Part shown: positions 33,347-42,833 of the stretch, one piece after another
How positions within the stretch are numbered: position 1 is the stretch's first letter
Layout: every line of letters begins with the position of its first letter
Source: Clostridia bacterium
GTDB taxonomy: Bacteria > Bacillota > Clostridia > Christensenellales > SZUA-584
DNA length: 52,204 bases
NCBI GenBank assembly: GCA_018648645.1
Contig: JABGQS010000004.1
Coordinates: 72,976-125,179, forward strand
Direction: 5' to 3'
Position numbers and translations under genes: made by a program
The notes under the pieces: generated by a model
What the model saw: the letters and a program-made list of their open reading frames with translations, nothing else
Database searches by the model: none
What the model was told of the DNA's origin: nothing

Positions 33347-33553
33347 TTATTTTTCGATTACAAATACAAAATCCGGGCACATCTTTGCACACGAACAACA
33401 TGCGTTGCAAAGCGACATGTCCGTCACTTCAATCGGGCTGTAACCTTTTTTATTCAATTCTGATTCGCTGAGAACAAGTATTTTCTTTGGGCAGACTATC
33501 TCGCATAGACCGCATCCCTTGCATGCTTCTTTATCTATAATTACTCTAGCCAA
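33347..33553 (-). CDS. 2-oxoacid oxidoreductase delta subunit, 2x[4Fe-4S] ferredoxin
   Basis: 68 residues from a TTG start (AAAGGAG upstream). Two cluster motifs: CKGCGLCEIVCP (Cys11, 14, 17, 21) and CNACCSCAKMCP, each CxxCxxCxxxCP, so it carries electrons from the TPP site to a free ferredoxin. First gene of the complex, preceded by its promoter; 23 bases before the alpha gene. Confidence 0.93.
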   Translation of the reverse strand: MARVIIDKEACKGCGLCEIVCPKKILVLSESELNKKGYSPIEVTDMSLCNACCSCAKMCPDFVFVIEK

Positions 33554-33595
33554 AATGTTTCTCCTTTGCTTAGGCTTATATCCTTCTGCTCAAAA

Positions 33596-33625
33596 ATAAT
33601 ATCATGAATACTGCGAACAAGTCAA
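33596..33625 (-). promoter_or_regulatory. Promoter of the 2-oxoacid oxidoreductase operon
   Basis: Minus strand TTGACT (33620-33625), 18-base spacer, TATTAT (33596-33601). About 35 bases of leader before the TTG start at 33553. The following 130 bases up to the secA promoter are AT-rich with no other signal noticed. Confidence 0.65.
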
Positions 33626-33753
33626 CGTATGTCAGCACTTTTTCTCGGTTGTATTGCATTTATTCACAGTTTGTTTTTATATTACAAATTCATAAAATTT
33701 TAAGCCAAATCGTTAATAAATTGTCAACATTCATATAGCACGCATTCTAACTG

Positions 33754-33782
33754 TTGCTTATCCTCGTTTCGAATGGTAAAAT
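33754..33782 (+). promoter_or_regulatory. secA promoter
   Basis: TTGCTT (33754-33759), 17-base spacer, TAAAAT (33777-33782), about 43 bases before the ATG at 33833 with GGGGTC as ribosome binding site. Confidence 0.7.
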
Positions 33783-33832
33783 AGCCAAGTTAAAACAAAC
33801 ACAAATTGCTAATTTATATAAAGGGGTCATAT

Positions 33833-36496
33833 ATGGGAATTGTACGAAATCTTTTGGGCGGCAGCAACGAAGCCAAAATAAAGAAACTTAGGAAAACCGT
33901 GGACGCGGTCGAGGTGCTGGAGCCTGATTTTGCTGCGCTTAGTGATAATGAGCTGCAGACAAAAACTGACGAGTATAAAAAACGCTACGAAAACGGCGAA
34001 AGTCTTGACGATTTGCTGCCCGAAGTGTTTGCACAGGTAAGGGAAGCTTCTGTGCGTGTGCTTGAGATGCGGCACTTCCGTGTGCAGATTATAGGCGGCA
34101 TAGTGCTGCATCAAGGACGCATCGCCGAAATGAAAACCGGCGAGGGTAAAACGCTTGCTGCAACACTTGCCGTTTGTTTGAACGCGCTTGCCGGAAACGG
34201 TGTGCACGTAGTCACGGTAAACGATTATCTCGCAAAGCGTGACAGTGAATGGATGGGTAAACTTTATGCGTTTCTTGGGTACACAGTCGGGCTGATTATA
34301 CACGAAGTGCCGGCGGAGCTTAGACGTGAGAACTACCGGGCCGACATCGTTTACGGCACAAACAACGAGTTTGGGTTCGACTATCTGCGCGACAACATGG
34401 TAATCCATAAAGACCGCATGGTGCAGCGCGATCTCCACTACGCCGTTATCGACGAAGTGGACAGCATTTTAATAGACGAAGCGAGAACGCCGCTTATCAT
34501 CTCTGGCGCAGGCGATAAAAGCACAGATATGTATGAGCGCGTCGACAGGTTCGTGAAAACGCTCGTTTTTGAGGACGACTTCACCGTTGACGAGAAGCAA
34601 AAAGCGATCAATTTAACTGAATCGGGCATTGCTAAATCCGAGCGCGCGTTCAATGTAGATAATTTGGCTGACATTGAGAACACCGAGCTTAACCATCACA
34701 TCAACCAAGCGCTGAAAGCCAACAATTTGATGAAACGCGATGCCGATTATGTCGTAAAAGACGGCGCTGTAACCATCGTTGATGAGTTTACAGGACGCAT
34801 GATGGTCGGGCGGCGATTCTCGCAAGGGCTGCATCAAGCGATTGAAGCAAAAGAGCACGTGCATGTTAAGCGCGAGAGCAGAACGCTTGCAACCATCACG
34901 TTCCAAAACTATTTTAGGATGTATAAAAAGCTTGCCGGCATGACGGGTACTGCAAAGACCGAAGAAGACGAGTTTTTGGGTATATACAACCTTGATGTTG
35001 CGCAGATACCGACCAACATGCCGATGATACGCGAGGACAACAACGATGTAATCTACGGCACGGAGCTAGGTAAATTCAAAGCTGTTGTGCAGGAGATTCT
35101 GCGCGTCCACGAGACAGGCAGACCAATCCTCGTGGGTACGGTATCAGTCGAAAAATCGGAGTACTTATCCGGTTTGCTGATGAAAACAGGCGTGAAACAT
35201 CACGTGTTGAACGCTAAGCATCACGATAAAGAAGCACTTATCGTTGCGCAGGCGGGCAGGAAAGATGCTGTTACAATTGCAACCAACATGGCCGGTCGTG
35301 GTACCGACATTATCCTTGGCGGCAACCCGGACTTTTCTGCGCGGGCAGACATGCGGCGCGACGATTATACAGACGAAATGATTGAGCAGGCTGTCGGTCA
35401 CGCTCATACAGATGACAAAGAGATACTAATCGCACGACAAACATACGCTTCGCTTTTGTCCTCTTATAAAAAGTCCATGCAGGCAGAGCACGACACTGTC
35501 GTAGAGGCGGGCGGATTGCACATCATCGGCACTGAGCGCCACGAGAGCAGACGTATCGACAACCAGCTGCGAGGTCGAAGCGGACGACAGGGCGATCCGG
35601 GCTCTTCTGTGTTCTTTATTTCGCTGGGTGACGACTTAATGCGGCTGTTTGGCGGAGAGCGCGCGCAGGGAATTCTTAATAACGTAAGCAAAGACGACGA
35701 TATACCGCTGGCTTTTGGGCTGCTGACAAAGCAAATTGAAGGCGCGCAAAAGAAAATCGAGTATCGAAACTTCGAAATACGAAAGCACGTGCTGCAATAT
35801 GATGACGTAATGAATAAACAGCGCGAGCTTATATACTCGCAGCGCAGATTGGTTTTAACGGGCGCCGATGTTAAGCAGAACATACTCGACATGCTCGACA
35901 CTTTGATAGAGGAATCGTTCCCAATATACTGCCCCGAAGGCGCGTTCGCCGAAGATTGGGATTTGGATGGGCTGATGGAGTACTATCATAAGATATTCCT
36001 GCCAAAAAGCCTTGAGCTGTTCAAGAAGGCTGATTTCGAGGATCTACATCACGGCAACGCTCTTGATACTATCAAAAACACAGCCTTGAAGCTTTATGCG
36101 ATGAAGGAAGCTGAAATGGAAGAAGCGAAGCAGAGTATGCGCGATATCGAGCGCATATTGCTGCTGCGCGTCGTTGACCAAAAATGGATGGCGCACATTG
36201 ACGCGATGGATCAATTAAGACAGGGAATCGGACTGCGGGCGTACGGTCAGCGCGACCCGATTATCGAGTATCGGCGCGAAGGCTTTGACATGTTCGAGGA
36301 GATGGTGCACGAAATTCAGGACGACACGGTCAGCATGGTTTTCCATGTGAAGATAACGTCGAGACCAACGCAGCGCGAAGCTCCAAAGCCTGTTGTCAAA
36401 AAGGTTGTTGATGCAAAGGGTCACAAGGTCGGCAGAAACGCGCCGTGTCCGTGCGGCAGCGGCAAGAAATTCAAAAACTGTTGTGGAAAGCAATAA
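33833..36496 (+). CDS. secA: Preprotein translocase ATPase SecA
   Basis: 887 residues from the ATG at 33833 (GGGGTC four bases upstream; the in-frame start at 33806 has no site). Walker A MKTGEGKT (100-107), [23 protein letters not shown]-like [20 protein letters not shown], the motif VI region [14 protein letters not shown], helical scaffold, and the C-terminal zinc/SecB tail [16 protein letters not shown] near 867-884. SecA drives export through SecYEG. It is followed by prfB after 14 bases, a conserved Bacillota order. Confidence 0.97.
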   Translation: MGIVRNLLGGSNEAKIKKLRKTVDAVEVLEPDFAALSDNELQTKTDEYKKRYENGESLDDLLPEVFAQVREASVRVLEMRHFRVQIIGGIVLHQGRIAEMKTGEGKTLAATLAVCLNALAGNGVHVVTVNDYLAKRDSEWMGKLYAFLGYTVGLIIHEVPAELRRENYRADIVYGTNNEFGFDYLRDNMVIHKDRMVQRDLHYAVIDEVDSILIDEARTPLIISGAGDKSTDMYERVDRFVKTLVFEDDFTVDEKQKAINLTESGIAKSERAFNVDNLADIENTELNHHINQALKANNLMKRDADYVVKDGAVTIVDEFTGRMMVGRRFSQGLHQAIEAKEHVHVKRESRTLATITFQNYFRMYKKLAGMTGTAKTEEDEFLGIYNLDVAQIPTNMPMIREDNNDVIYGTELGKFKAVVQEILRVHETGRPILVGTVSVEKSEYLSGLLMKTGVKHHVLNAKHHDKEALIVAQAGRKDAVTIATNMAGRGTDIILGGNPDFSARADMRRDDYTDEMIEQAVGHAHTDDKEILIARQTYASLLSSYKKSMQAEHDTVVEAGGLHIIGTERHESRRIDNQLRGRSGRQGDPGSSVFFISLGDDLMRLFGGERAQGILNNVSKDDDIPLAFGLLTKQIEGAQKKIEYRNFEIRKHVLQYDDVMNKQRELIYSQRRLVLTGADVKQNILDMLDTLIEESFPIYCPEGAFAEDWDLDGLMEYYHKIFLPKSLELFKKADFEDLHHGNALDTIKNTALKLYAMKEAEMEEAKQSMRDIERILLLRVVDQKWMAHIDAMDQLRQGIGLRAYGQRDPIIEYRREGFDMFEEMVHEIQDDTVSMVFHVKITSRPTQREAPKPVVKKVVDAKGHKVGRNAPCPCGSGKKFKNCCGKQ

Positions 36497-36510
36497 GGTG
36501 ATATAAATTG

Positions 36511-37608
36511 ATGCAGCTGGATGAAGCAAAACAACAACTTTCAAAAATAGAAGCGCTTGCCGAGCAAGCAGGGAGTGCTCTTGGTCTTGAGGCCTTGCAA
36601 AAGGAGCTTGATGAGTTGCGCACGAGCATGGAGCAGCCGGGTTTTTGGGATAACGTGAAGCAGGCGAACAAGGTTAACAAGAAGATTAAACCTATTGAGG
36701 ACAAGCTAAACCAATTCGATAAAATCAGCGGCAGGGTATCCGATGCTGCTGTGATGCTTGAGTTGCTTGAAGAGGAATACGACGAGGAGTCTGCTAATGA
36801 GCTGGAAAGCGAGCTTTCTGCTCTTGAGAAGGACACTACGGAGCTGCGGCTAAAAGCGCTGCTTAGCGGAGAATATGACTCCAACGGTGCGATACTCTCG
36901 CTGCACGCGGGCGCAGGCGGCACAGAAGCGCAGGATTGGGTGGAAATGCTGTATCGCATGTACACGCGATGGTGCGAGCGCAAAAAGTACAATATAAAGG
37001 TGCTCGACTTTTTGTCTGGCGATGACGCAGGTATCAAAAGCGTTACGTTTGAGGTTACCGGACTCAATGTTTATGGATATTTGAAAGCGGAAAAAGGCGT
37101 TCACAGACTGGTGAGAATATCTCCGTTTGATTCGTCCTCGCGCAGACACACTTCTTTTGCGTCGTTGGATGTTATGCCGGATATCGAAGATGACGACTCT
37201 GATATAGAAATTGCATCTGACGAGCTGCGCATAGACACTTATCGAGCTTCCGGAGCAGGCGGTCAGCACGTTAACAAGACAGACTCTGCCATACGGCTTA
37301 CTCACCTTCCTACCGGTATTGTTGTGCAGTGCCAAAACGAGAGATCGCAGATGCAAAATAGAGAGACTGCTATGCGTTTGCTAAAATCCAAACTCGTTGA
37401 GAAACGTGAAAGCGAAAAAATGCAGGAGATGCAAGAGCTTAAAGGTGAAATGAAGAAAATTGAGTGGGGCAGTCAAATTCGATCGTATGTGTTCCATCCG
37501 TACAGTATGGTAAAAGACCACAGGACAAGCGAGGAAACGGGTAATGTTGCTGCCGTTATGGACGGCGACATAGATGCGTTTATCAACGCTTACCTGATGG
37601 GGGTTTAA
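36511..37608 (+). CDS. prfB: Peptide chain release factor 2 (no programmed frameshift)
   Basis: 365 residues from the ATG at 36511 (an adjacent TTG at 36508 is also possible). Release factor features: SPF anticodon-mimic in VRISPFDSSSRRHTSF, the GGQ loop in SGAGGQHVNKTDSAIRL, and NERSQMQNRETAM. RF2 reads UGA and UAA. In many bacteria prfB needs a +1 frameshift at CTT-TGA-C near codon 25; here residues 20-28 (AGSALGLEA) are encoded in one frame with CTT-GGT-CTT at that point and no stop, so synthesis is not autoregulated by the usual device. It directly follows secA. Confidence 0.95.
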   Translation: MQLDEAKQQLSKIEALAEQAGSALGLEALQKELDELRTSMEQPGFWDNVKQANKVNKKIKPIEDKLNQFDKISGRVSDAAVMLELLEEEYDEESANELESELSALEKDTTELRLKALLSGEYDSNGAILSLHAGAGGTEAQDWVEMLYRMYTRWCERKKYNIKVLDFLSGDDAGIKSVTFEVTGLNVYGYLKAEKGVHRLVRISPFDSSSRRHTSFASLDVMPDIEDDDSDIEIASDELRIDTYRASGAGGQHVNKTDSAIRLTHLPTGIVVQCQNERSQMQNRETAMRLLKSKLVEKRESEKMQEMQELKGEMKKIEWGSQIRSYVFHPYSMVKDHRTSEETGNVAAVMDGDIDAFINAYLMGV

Positions 37609-37610
37609 TT

Positions 37611-38462
37611 ATGTATAAAGCAATCATTTTCTATTTCAGCGGCACAGGGAACACTTGGTGGGTGGCTGGCAAGATAAATATTATGCTTGATGCCAGAAGC
37701 GTCAATGCTGAATCTATATCGATAGAAACACTGATTGATGATGATATCGTCAATGTCAAGAAAGCCGATTGGCTCATAAAGGCTTCCGACCTTGTTTTTT
37801 TTGGCTGGCCCATGTACGGCTCAGATTTGCCGCATACGATGAAGCTTTTTATCGACAGCCTTGCGCCTCTGCAAAAGCAAAAGCATGTACACACTTTTTG
37901 TACGCAAATGATGTTCTCGGGCGATGGTGCATGGGTGTATCATAAACACTTTGCGGCAAAGGGATTGATTATCGACAGCTGTGCGCACTTTAATATGCCA
38001 ACCAACATGAGCGTATTGCACGGACCATTGTCACCTCCAAAAACTGATAAAAAAGCACAAATGATAATGAATCGCTGCGAACTGCGCATAGAAACCTATA
38101 TCAATGATTTGCTTACCGGTAAAGCTCGTAGAAAAGGTAAATTTTCCTATCCGCTTGGCATATTGCAACGCGCGCCGCATCGTCTCGTTTGGAATAAACT
38201 ACAAAATCTAGTTGGTGTAAATAAGGAGTTGTGTACAAAATGCGGACTGTGTGCAGATATCTGCCCAACTTCTAACATCGTCATGCGCGATTATCCTAAC
38301 TTTTCAGGCAAATGTGCATTATGTTTTCGCTGCTATTCCTACTGCCCTGCCGTTGCAATTACCGCGTGTGGGAGAGCACACAACACAAAGCAGCACGGTC
38401 TCCCTTATCGCCTTCGCGACAAACGGTTCAGCCCCTTTTTGCTAAAACCTAAAAAGAAGTAA
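37611..38462 (+). CDS. EFR1-family flavodoxin-like/ferredoxin protein
   Basis: 283 residues. N-terminal flavodoxin-like half (IIFYFSGTGNTWWVAGKI, the FMN phosphate loop SGTGNT, then FFGWPMYGSDLPHTMKLFID). C-terminal bacterial ferredoxin part with CTKCGLCADICPTSNI and CALCFRCYSYCPAVAI, two [4Fe-4S] motifs. Such proteins are common in anaerobes as electron carriers with unknown partners. It starts two bases after prfB, so probably in the same transcript. Its C-terminus is strongly basic. Confidence 0.88.
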   Translation: MYKAIIFYFSGTGNTWWVAGKINIMLDARSVNAESISIETLIDDDIVNVKKADWLIKASDLVFFGWPMYGSDLPHTMKLFIDSLAPLQKQKHVHTFCTQMMFSGDGAWVYHKHFAAKGLIIDSCAHFNMPTNMSVLHGPLSPPKTDKKAQMIMNRCELRIETYINDLLTGKARRKGKFSYPLGILQRAPHRLVWNKLQNLVGVNKELCTKCGLCADICPTSNIVMRDYPNFSGKCALCFRCYSYCPAVAITACGRAHNTKQHGLPYRLRDKRFSPFLLKPKKK

Positions 38463-38549
38463 TAATCTGATTCGAATATTGCTTGCCTTTATTGACCGGC
38501 ATGACATCCTTAAATTGGGGATATCCCGTGTTAAAATATGTTATTTTAC

Positions 38550-38578
38550 TTGCATAGCACTTTTTTATATGAGATAAT
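38550..38578 (+). promoter_or_regulatory. Promoter of divIC-ppx
   Basis: TTGCAT (38550-38555), 17-base spacer, GATAAT (38573-38578). Leader of about 37 bases before the ATG at 38623 with GAGGAA site. Confidence 0.6.
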
Positions 38579-38622
38579 ATTCGCGTAGAGGTGACACACC
38601 CGACGTGGTTTTGTGAGGAATT

Positions 38623-38913
38623 ATGAAAAACAGAAAAGTAAAACTTAGATTCAAGTTTTTAATACTTGCCGTATTTCTAACCTATGCCGGCATCGCTATC
38701 TTTGGGCAACAGGCAAAGATCAACGAGCTTAAAGCGCAGCAGGAAGCTTTGACCATTTCTGTTGAGCAGGCGCAGACCGAGTTAGACCGGCTAAAGCACA
38801 AAGAAGCTTACATGAACACGAACGAGTACGTTGAGAATACCGCAAGAGAGCGGTTTGGTCTCGTCTATGAGGACGAGCTTATTTTGGAAGACAATGAAGC
38901 AAGCGAGGATTAG
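38623..38913 (+). CDS. divIC: Septum formation initiator DivIC/FtsB
   Basis: 96 residues: basic N-terminus, one membrane helix (about 11-28, FLILAVFLTYAGIAIFG), a coiled coil (about 30-66, KINELKAQQEALTISVEQAQ) and the C-terminal ENTARERFGLVYEDELIL that is typical of FtsB/DivIC. It is part of the division complex with FtsL and FtsQ/DivIB. Placement just before a Ppx/GppA gene is common in Clostridia. Confidence 0.9.
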   Translation: MKNRKVKLRFKFLILAVFLTYAGIAIFGQQAKINELKAQQEALTISVEQAQTELDRLKHKEAYMNTNEYVENTARERFGLVYEDELILEDNEASED

Positions 38914-38974
38914 GCGCGATAAGCGTCTATTTTTTTGCAGCAAACGAGACATACACTGAAGCGGAGGTAATCGC

Positions 38975-39862
38975 ATGCACAAATACGCAGTCGTTGATAT
39001 CGGTACCAACTCAGTCAGGCTTATGATTGCGCGTGTGGACGATGGCTGTATTGTGTCGGAGTACAAGACATTGCGCACTATCCGTGTCGGCGAAGGTATG
39101 AGCGGACACCGCAGCATTAGCAGTGATGCGATGAAGCGTGCGCAAATCACTATTGATGAGTATATTAGGTTGTGCGCGGATTGCGACAACTTCTTCTGCT
39201 TTGCGACCAGCGCAGTAAGGGACGCACAGAATTCACGCGAATTCGCGAAGCATATTGAGAGCAACTGCGGCGTGACTGTTGACGTGATTTCGGGCGAGGA
39301 CGAAGCGTTGCTCGGGTTTGCGGGCAGTATCGTTGGATATGGCGGCATGTTTGACATCGGCGGCGGCAGCACCGAGGTTATGACTGGAACGCTGAATAAT
39401 GTGGAGTACAAGCGGAGTTTTGACCTGGGAGCTGTCAGGTTGCTGCAAATGTTCCCGAGCGTCGATTTTGCGGATTGCGATGCATATGAGCAGGCGCACG
39501 CATTAGCGTCCGAATTCTTAGCAAATGTCCCCCCAGCAGATGGTTTTGCTTACACGGGCATTGGTGGCACAGCAACTGCGATTGCCGCAATAGACTTGGA
39601 GCTTGTGCCGTATGACGCAAAACGCGTTCAAGGTCACATGATTAGCTTTGAGCGCGCATGCTCCCTATGCGATATGCTGAAAAACAAAACCAAGAAGCAG
39701 CGCGAGAAAATCGACAGCCTGCAAGACTCACGGGCTGACGTTATCGTGCTTGGTGCAATTATAATGCTGGAATTTATGAAAGCCTCGAAAAGCAGTTATA
39801 TTACCGTTAGTGACAGCGACAATCAAGAAGGGTATCTAAAAAAGAAGCTTGGATTGTTATAA
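38975..39862 (+). CDS. Ppx/GppA family phosphatase
   Basis: 295 residues from an ATG with GGAGG seven bases upstream. ASKHA-fold motifs: VVDIGTNSVRLMIARVDDG (phosphate 1), FFCFATSAVRDAQNSREF, VISGEDEALLGFAGSI, MFDIGGGSTEVMTG (phosphate 2), FAYTGIGGTATAIAAIDL. This is the short form with only the two catalytic domains and no HD region, as in many Gram-positive exopolyphosphatases that also act on pppGpp; specificity not predictable. Its last six bases overlap the end of the convergent symporter gene and no terminator lies between. Confidence 0.92.
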   Translation: MHKYAVVDIGTNSVRLMIARVDDGCIVSEYKTLRTIRVGEGMSGHRSISSDAMKRAQITIDEYIRLCADCDNFFCFATSAVRDAQNSREFAKHIESNCGVTVDVISGEDEALLGFAGSIVGYGGMFDIGGGSTEVMTGTLNNVEYKRSFDLGAVRLLQMFPSVDFADCDAYEQAHALASEFLANVPPADGFAYTGIGGTATAIAAIDLELVPYDAKRVQGHMISFERACSLCDMLKNKTKKQREKIDSLQDSRADVIVLGAIIMLEFMKASKSSYITVSDSDNQEGYLKKKLGLL

Positions 39863-41239
39863 ATCCGATTTTGGCTGATTTTGCTGAAACTCCGCAACTT
39901 TCTTCTTATTAAGAGTGTACTTGATAGTAAAATACAAAGCACCCAGAAAACATATTATAAAGCCTACAGGCATTATCAGACCAAGTTTGACATAAACCGA
40001 GTTGTCCTGCACAATATCGGCGTTAAACTTGATAATGTCGAGAAGAGCGCCGATGCTGAATATGGCAATCGCTTGAGATAATTTGTACATAAACGTGGCA
40101 AATCCGTAAAATACACCTTCTTTTCTAACTCCCGTGTTGTATGCATCCTTGTCAACTGTGTCCGATATCATGGAATACGGCAGGGCGATACTTCCGCCGA
40201 TTGAAAACCCCATAACGACAGAAAGGGGCACTATTGCCAAATAGTTCTCTGAAACCCATACATTATTTAGCACGTATATCAGAAACGCAATCGCTACGCC
40301 GAGATTTATAAATAGACACGCCTTTAGCGCGGTCTTCTTCTCAAACCGCCTTGCGATAATCACCCAGATAGGCTGGGCAATGAGTGCCATTGCAAACAAG
40401 CTCCCCAGAACAATCATCTTTTCTCTGTCACCCAGATAAAACGTAAATGAGAAAGTATGCAAACCGGCTGCACTAACAACTCCCATCGCCATATTGACGA
40501 AAAGCAGGGTGATGCTTATATTCCTGAAATCATTACATTTTAATGCAATTCCCGATTCCTTAAGAAGCCCGATAAAGCCGCTTCTTCTGGTTTTCTTAGC
40601 ACTCGGAAAAAGGCTTTTGCGGCGCGAAACCGCTATTGAAATAGCAGCGCATACAATAATAATTATTGAAGTGGTTAATGCAAATAATGAGAAATTTTCT
40701 GTATTGTCAGTTACTTTAAATATACCGAGACCCACAATGACAGGGAACATGAAACCCAGGAAATAGAAGGCGGTTCTAAACGATTGTACCGATGTTCGCT
40801 CGTCATAGTCGTTTGACAACTCTGCACCGAGCGCAAGATATGGTGTAGTAAAAATTGTCGAAAAGGTTTTAACAAGTATCAGCATTAATCCAAGTATGAC
40901 TGCCTTTGCAAGCCCGGGCAGCTTTACATCTATGCTCCACAAGAAAAAATTTGATATCGCCAAACCAATTGCACCAATAAAAACGTAAAAAAGCCGCCTG
41001 CCAAACAATACCTTTGGACTGGTTTTGTCAGAAATATATCCCATTATCGGGTCGGTAAATGCATCCCAAAAAATACTGACAGCGATAATTGTGCCGGACA
41101 GCGTACCCGAAATGCCAAGTACTGAGTTAGCATAAAAAAGAAAGAACCCTGAAATGATTTGAAAAGGTATGGCGTACGATAATGCACCGATGCCGTAACC
41201 CAGCTTCAACTTAACAGGAATCCTAATTTTTTTGCCCAT
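39857..41239 (-). CDS. MFS transporter, GPH (glycoside-pentoside-hexuronide) family
   Basis: 460 residues from the ATG at 41239 (AGGAGC four bases upstream). Twelve hydrophobic segments. Family hallmarks: LGYGIGALSYAIPFQIISGF, FWDAFTDPIMGYISDKT with the cation-coordinating Asp residues, GRRLFYVF, PYLALGAELSNDYDERTSVQ and the second-half IALPYSMISDTVDKDAYNTG. GPH carriers take up sugars or conjugates with Na or H; the substrate is not evident and no glycosidase is adjacent. Last gene of the plsC-gltS-like-MFS group, separated from the previous gene by 59 bases holding a hairpin. Confidence 0.88.
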   Translation of the reverse strand: MGKKIRIPVKLKLGYGIGALSYAIPFQIISGFFLFYANSVLGISGTLSGTIIAVSIFWDAFTDPIMGYISDKTSPKVLFGRRLFYVFIGAIGLAISNFFLWSIDVKLPGLAKAVILGLMLILVKTFSTIFTTPYLALGAELSNDYDERTSVQSFRTAFYFLGFMFPVIVGLGIFKVTDNTENFSLFALTTSIIIIVCAAISIAVSRRKSLFPSAKKTRRSGFIGLLKESGIALKCNDFRNISITLLFVNMAMGVVSAAGLHTFSFTFYLGDREKMIVLGSLFAMALIAQPIWVIIARRFEKKTALKACLFINLGVAIAFLIYVLNNVWVSENYLAIVPLSVVMGFSIGGSIALPYSMISDTVDKDAYNTGVRKEGVFYGFATFMYKLSQAIAIFSIGALLDIIKFNADIVQDNSVYVKLGLIMPVGFIICFLGALYFTIKYTLNKKKVAEFQQNQPKSDL

Positions 41240-41259
41240 ATGAGCTCCTAAGATAAATA

Positions 41260-41288
41260 GTGCGGCACGCAGGGTTTGCGCACCGCAC
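41260..41288 (-). promoter_or_regulatory. Strong intercistronic hairpin before the GPH symporter
   Basis: Minus strand GTGCGGTGCGCA (41277-41288) pairs with TGCGTGCCGCAC (41260-41271) through 12 pairs including two G-U, loop AACCC, followed by TATTTAT. Without a continuous T-run it may act as partial terminator or mRNA processing/stability element between the two transporter genes. Confidence 0.5.
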
Positions 41289-41298
41289 ACATTCATTT

Positions 41299-42831
41299 TT
41301 ATTTTTTAGCTCTGCGCTTTGCGTGTATCTTCTTGGTAAAGTAGACACCAAGGAAGCATACAATCGAATATACTGCAAACAACGCAAACGTCACCACAAA
41401 CAAATTAGGTTTATTTTCCGCCCAAGCCGTAATCGGAATTGCCAGTATCATCATAAGCGGAACGCCTATTATTGCAGCAAACCCGCTGCCGAGAACCAAG
41501 CTCTCCGGCACGCTCGTTTTACCTTTCGGATCAACTTCTTTTAGCAGCGCCATTCCTGTAACTATCGTGCCTGTAAACATTCCATAAAGCGCGACAGTAT
41601 GCTCCATCTTTTCTTCTCTGTACATCCATTTCGACATTTTGTGCGAGTATATCATCGTGAATATGCCGCCAAGCGTCGAGAGTATAAGCAGAGGAACAAT
41701 GTATTCACCAATCGTCTTAAGCGAAATCGCGCAGATTGACGCAATAATCATTACGTCGAAAGACGAGGACGCGACACGCTGAAGCAGATAGTTGTCGGCG
41801 TAATCGACTTTGACAATTTTCCTCTTCTGGAGTCTGTTGAGAACCATGCGGACAAGAAGCGCGATGAGCGTTCCCCATATGAACTGGAATCCCCATAGCA
41901 CGGTCATTAGTGTAGACCCTTTGCCGAGTATCGCCTGCAGCCCTATTAAGAACAGATATGTAAGCAGGAAGCATATGCCTATCAATACAATCTGTACAGT
42001 TAAGTCGTCAAGGAACAGCGTCCTTGGTACGTTCGCGGTGTGGTCACTAAGGTCCGGATCAACTTCTGCTGTTAGTTCATCCATGTCTTCCTTTTTCCGC
42101 TTATACTTTTTACGAAGAATGTTCATAAAAGGTATACCTGCAACAATGGCCCAAAGGAATCCAAAAGTCGCGAGCGCCATCCCTGCTTGAGCGCCGTTGG
42201 ACATGCCAAGAGCCTGCAGCGATTTACCGGTAGACAGCGCCTGCCCCGGACCCTGAGCAAACGAAAGCGGTAGCAGCACGCCGAATATGTTGTCAAATTG
42301 CGGCAATGCGAGCACAAGCAGCATCATAGCCCCAAGACCAATTATTGCTTGCAGAGTATATGTGTTGATTATTGCAAAGCCTGTAACTGCGATATTCTCC
42401 GTGTTCTTTTTAGGACGTTTTTTAAGCGCCATAGCGATAAACCCGACTGACATCGCGTGATATACAAGGTTTTGCAGCAGCGAAGTATCAAAGATTGGCT
42501 CCCATCCGAAGACCGGCCAAAGTACTTGTCCAATTACAAAACCGAGAAGCCCGCCAAACAAAGTTGTCGGTACAAGATGCTTTTTAAAGAACCCTATGTT
42601 GGCTTTAATAATCAGCGATATCCCTAGAAGTACCATCAAGTATGCAAATTGTCTAACCGGCGCCCAAACACTCTGCCAGTCAGTATCCTGATCAACTTCC
42701 TCTACCATTTCCGAGATCTGTGCCTCTTCGGGCAGCCCTTTCGAAGCTTCAACTATTTCCGGCAATGTGCTGAGTATAAACATTGCGAAAACTAAAACCA
42801 CCGAACCAATAATAATTAGAATTTTCTTCAT
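41299..42831 (-). CDS. GltS-like (ESS family) carrier
   Basis: 510 residues with about eleven membrane helices in two related halves. The first half has LLPLSFAQGPGQALSTGKSL, the second ALYGMFTGTIVTGMALLKEV, comparable to the two glycine-rich re-entrant loops of sodium:glutamate symporters. An N-terminal extracytoplasmic stretch (about 25-60) follows the first helix and a charged cytoplasmic loop (KKYKRKKEDMDELTAEVDPD) lies mid-protein. Distant member, so glutamate as substrate is uncertain. Starts two bases after plsC (GGAGG within its last codons). Confidence 0.65.
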   Translation of the reverse strand: MKKILIIIGSVVLVFAMFILSTLPEIVEASKGLPEEAQISEMVEEVDQDTDWQSVWAPVRQFAYLMVLLGISLIIKANIGFFKKHLVPTTLFGGLLGFVIGQVLWPVFGWEPIFDTSLLQNLVYHAMSVGFIAMALKKRPKKNTENIAVTGFAIINTYTLQAIIGLGAMMLLVLALPQFDNIFGVLLPLSFAQGPGQALSTGKSLQALGMSNGAQAGMALATFGFLWAIVAGIPFMNILRKKYKRKKEDMDELTAEVDPDLSDHTANVPRTLFLDDLTVQIVLIGICFLLTYLFLIGLQAILGKGSTLMTVLWGFQFIWGTLIALLVRMVLNRLQKRKIVKVDYADNYLLQRVASSSFDVMIIASICAISLKTIGEYIVPLLILSTLGGIFTMIYSHKMSKWMYREEKMEHTVALYGMFTGTIVTGMALLKEVDPKGKTSVPESLVLGSGFAAIIGVPLMMILAIPITAWAENKPNLFVVTFALFAVYSIVCFLGVYFTKKIHAKRRAKK

Positions 42832-42833
42832 CG

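Noticed and set aside
36568-36590. Programmed +1 frameshift site in prfB
   Set aside because: No in-frame UGA and no CTT-TGA-C slippery site; the gene reads through in one frame from its start.
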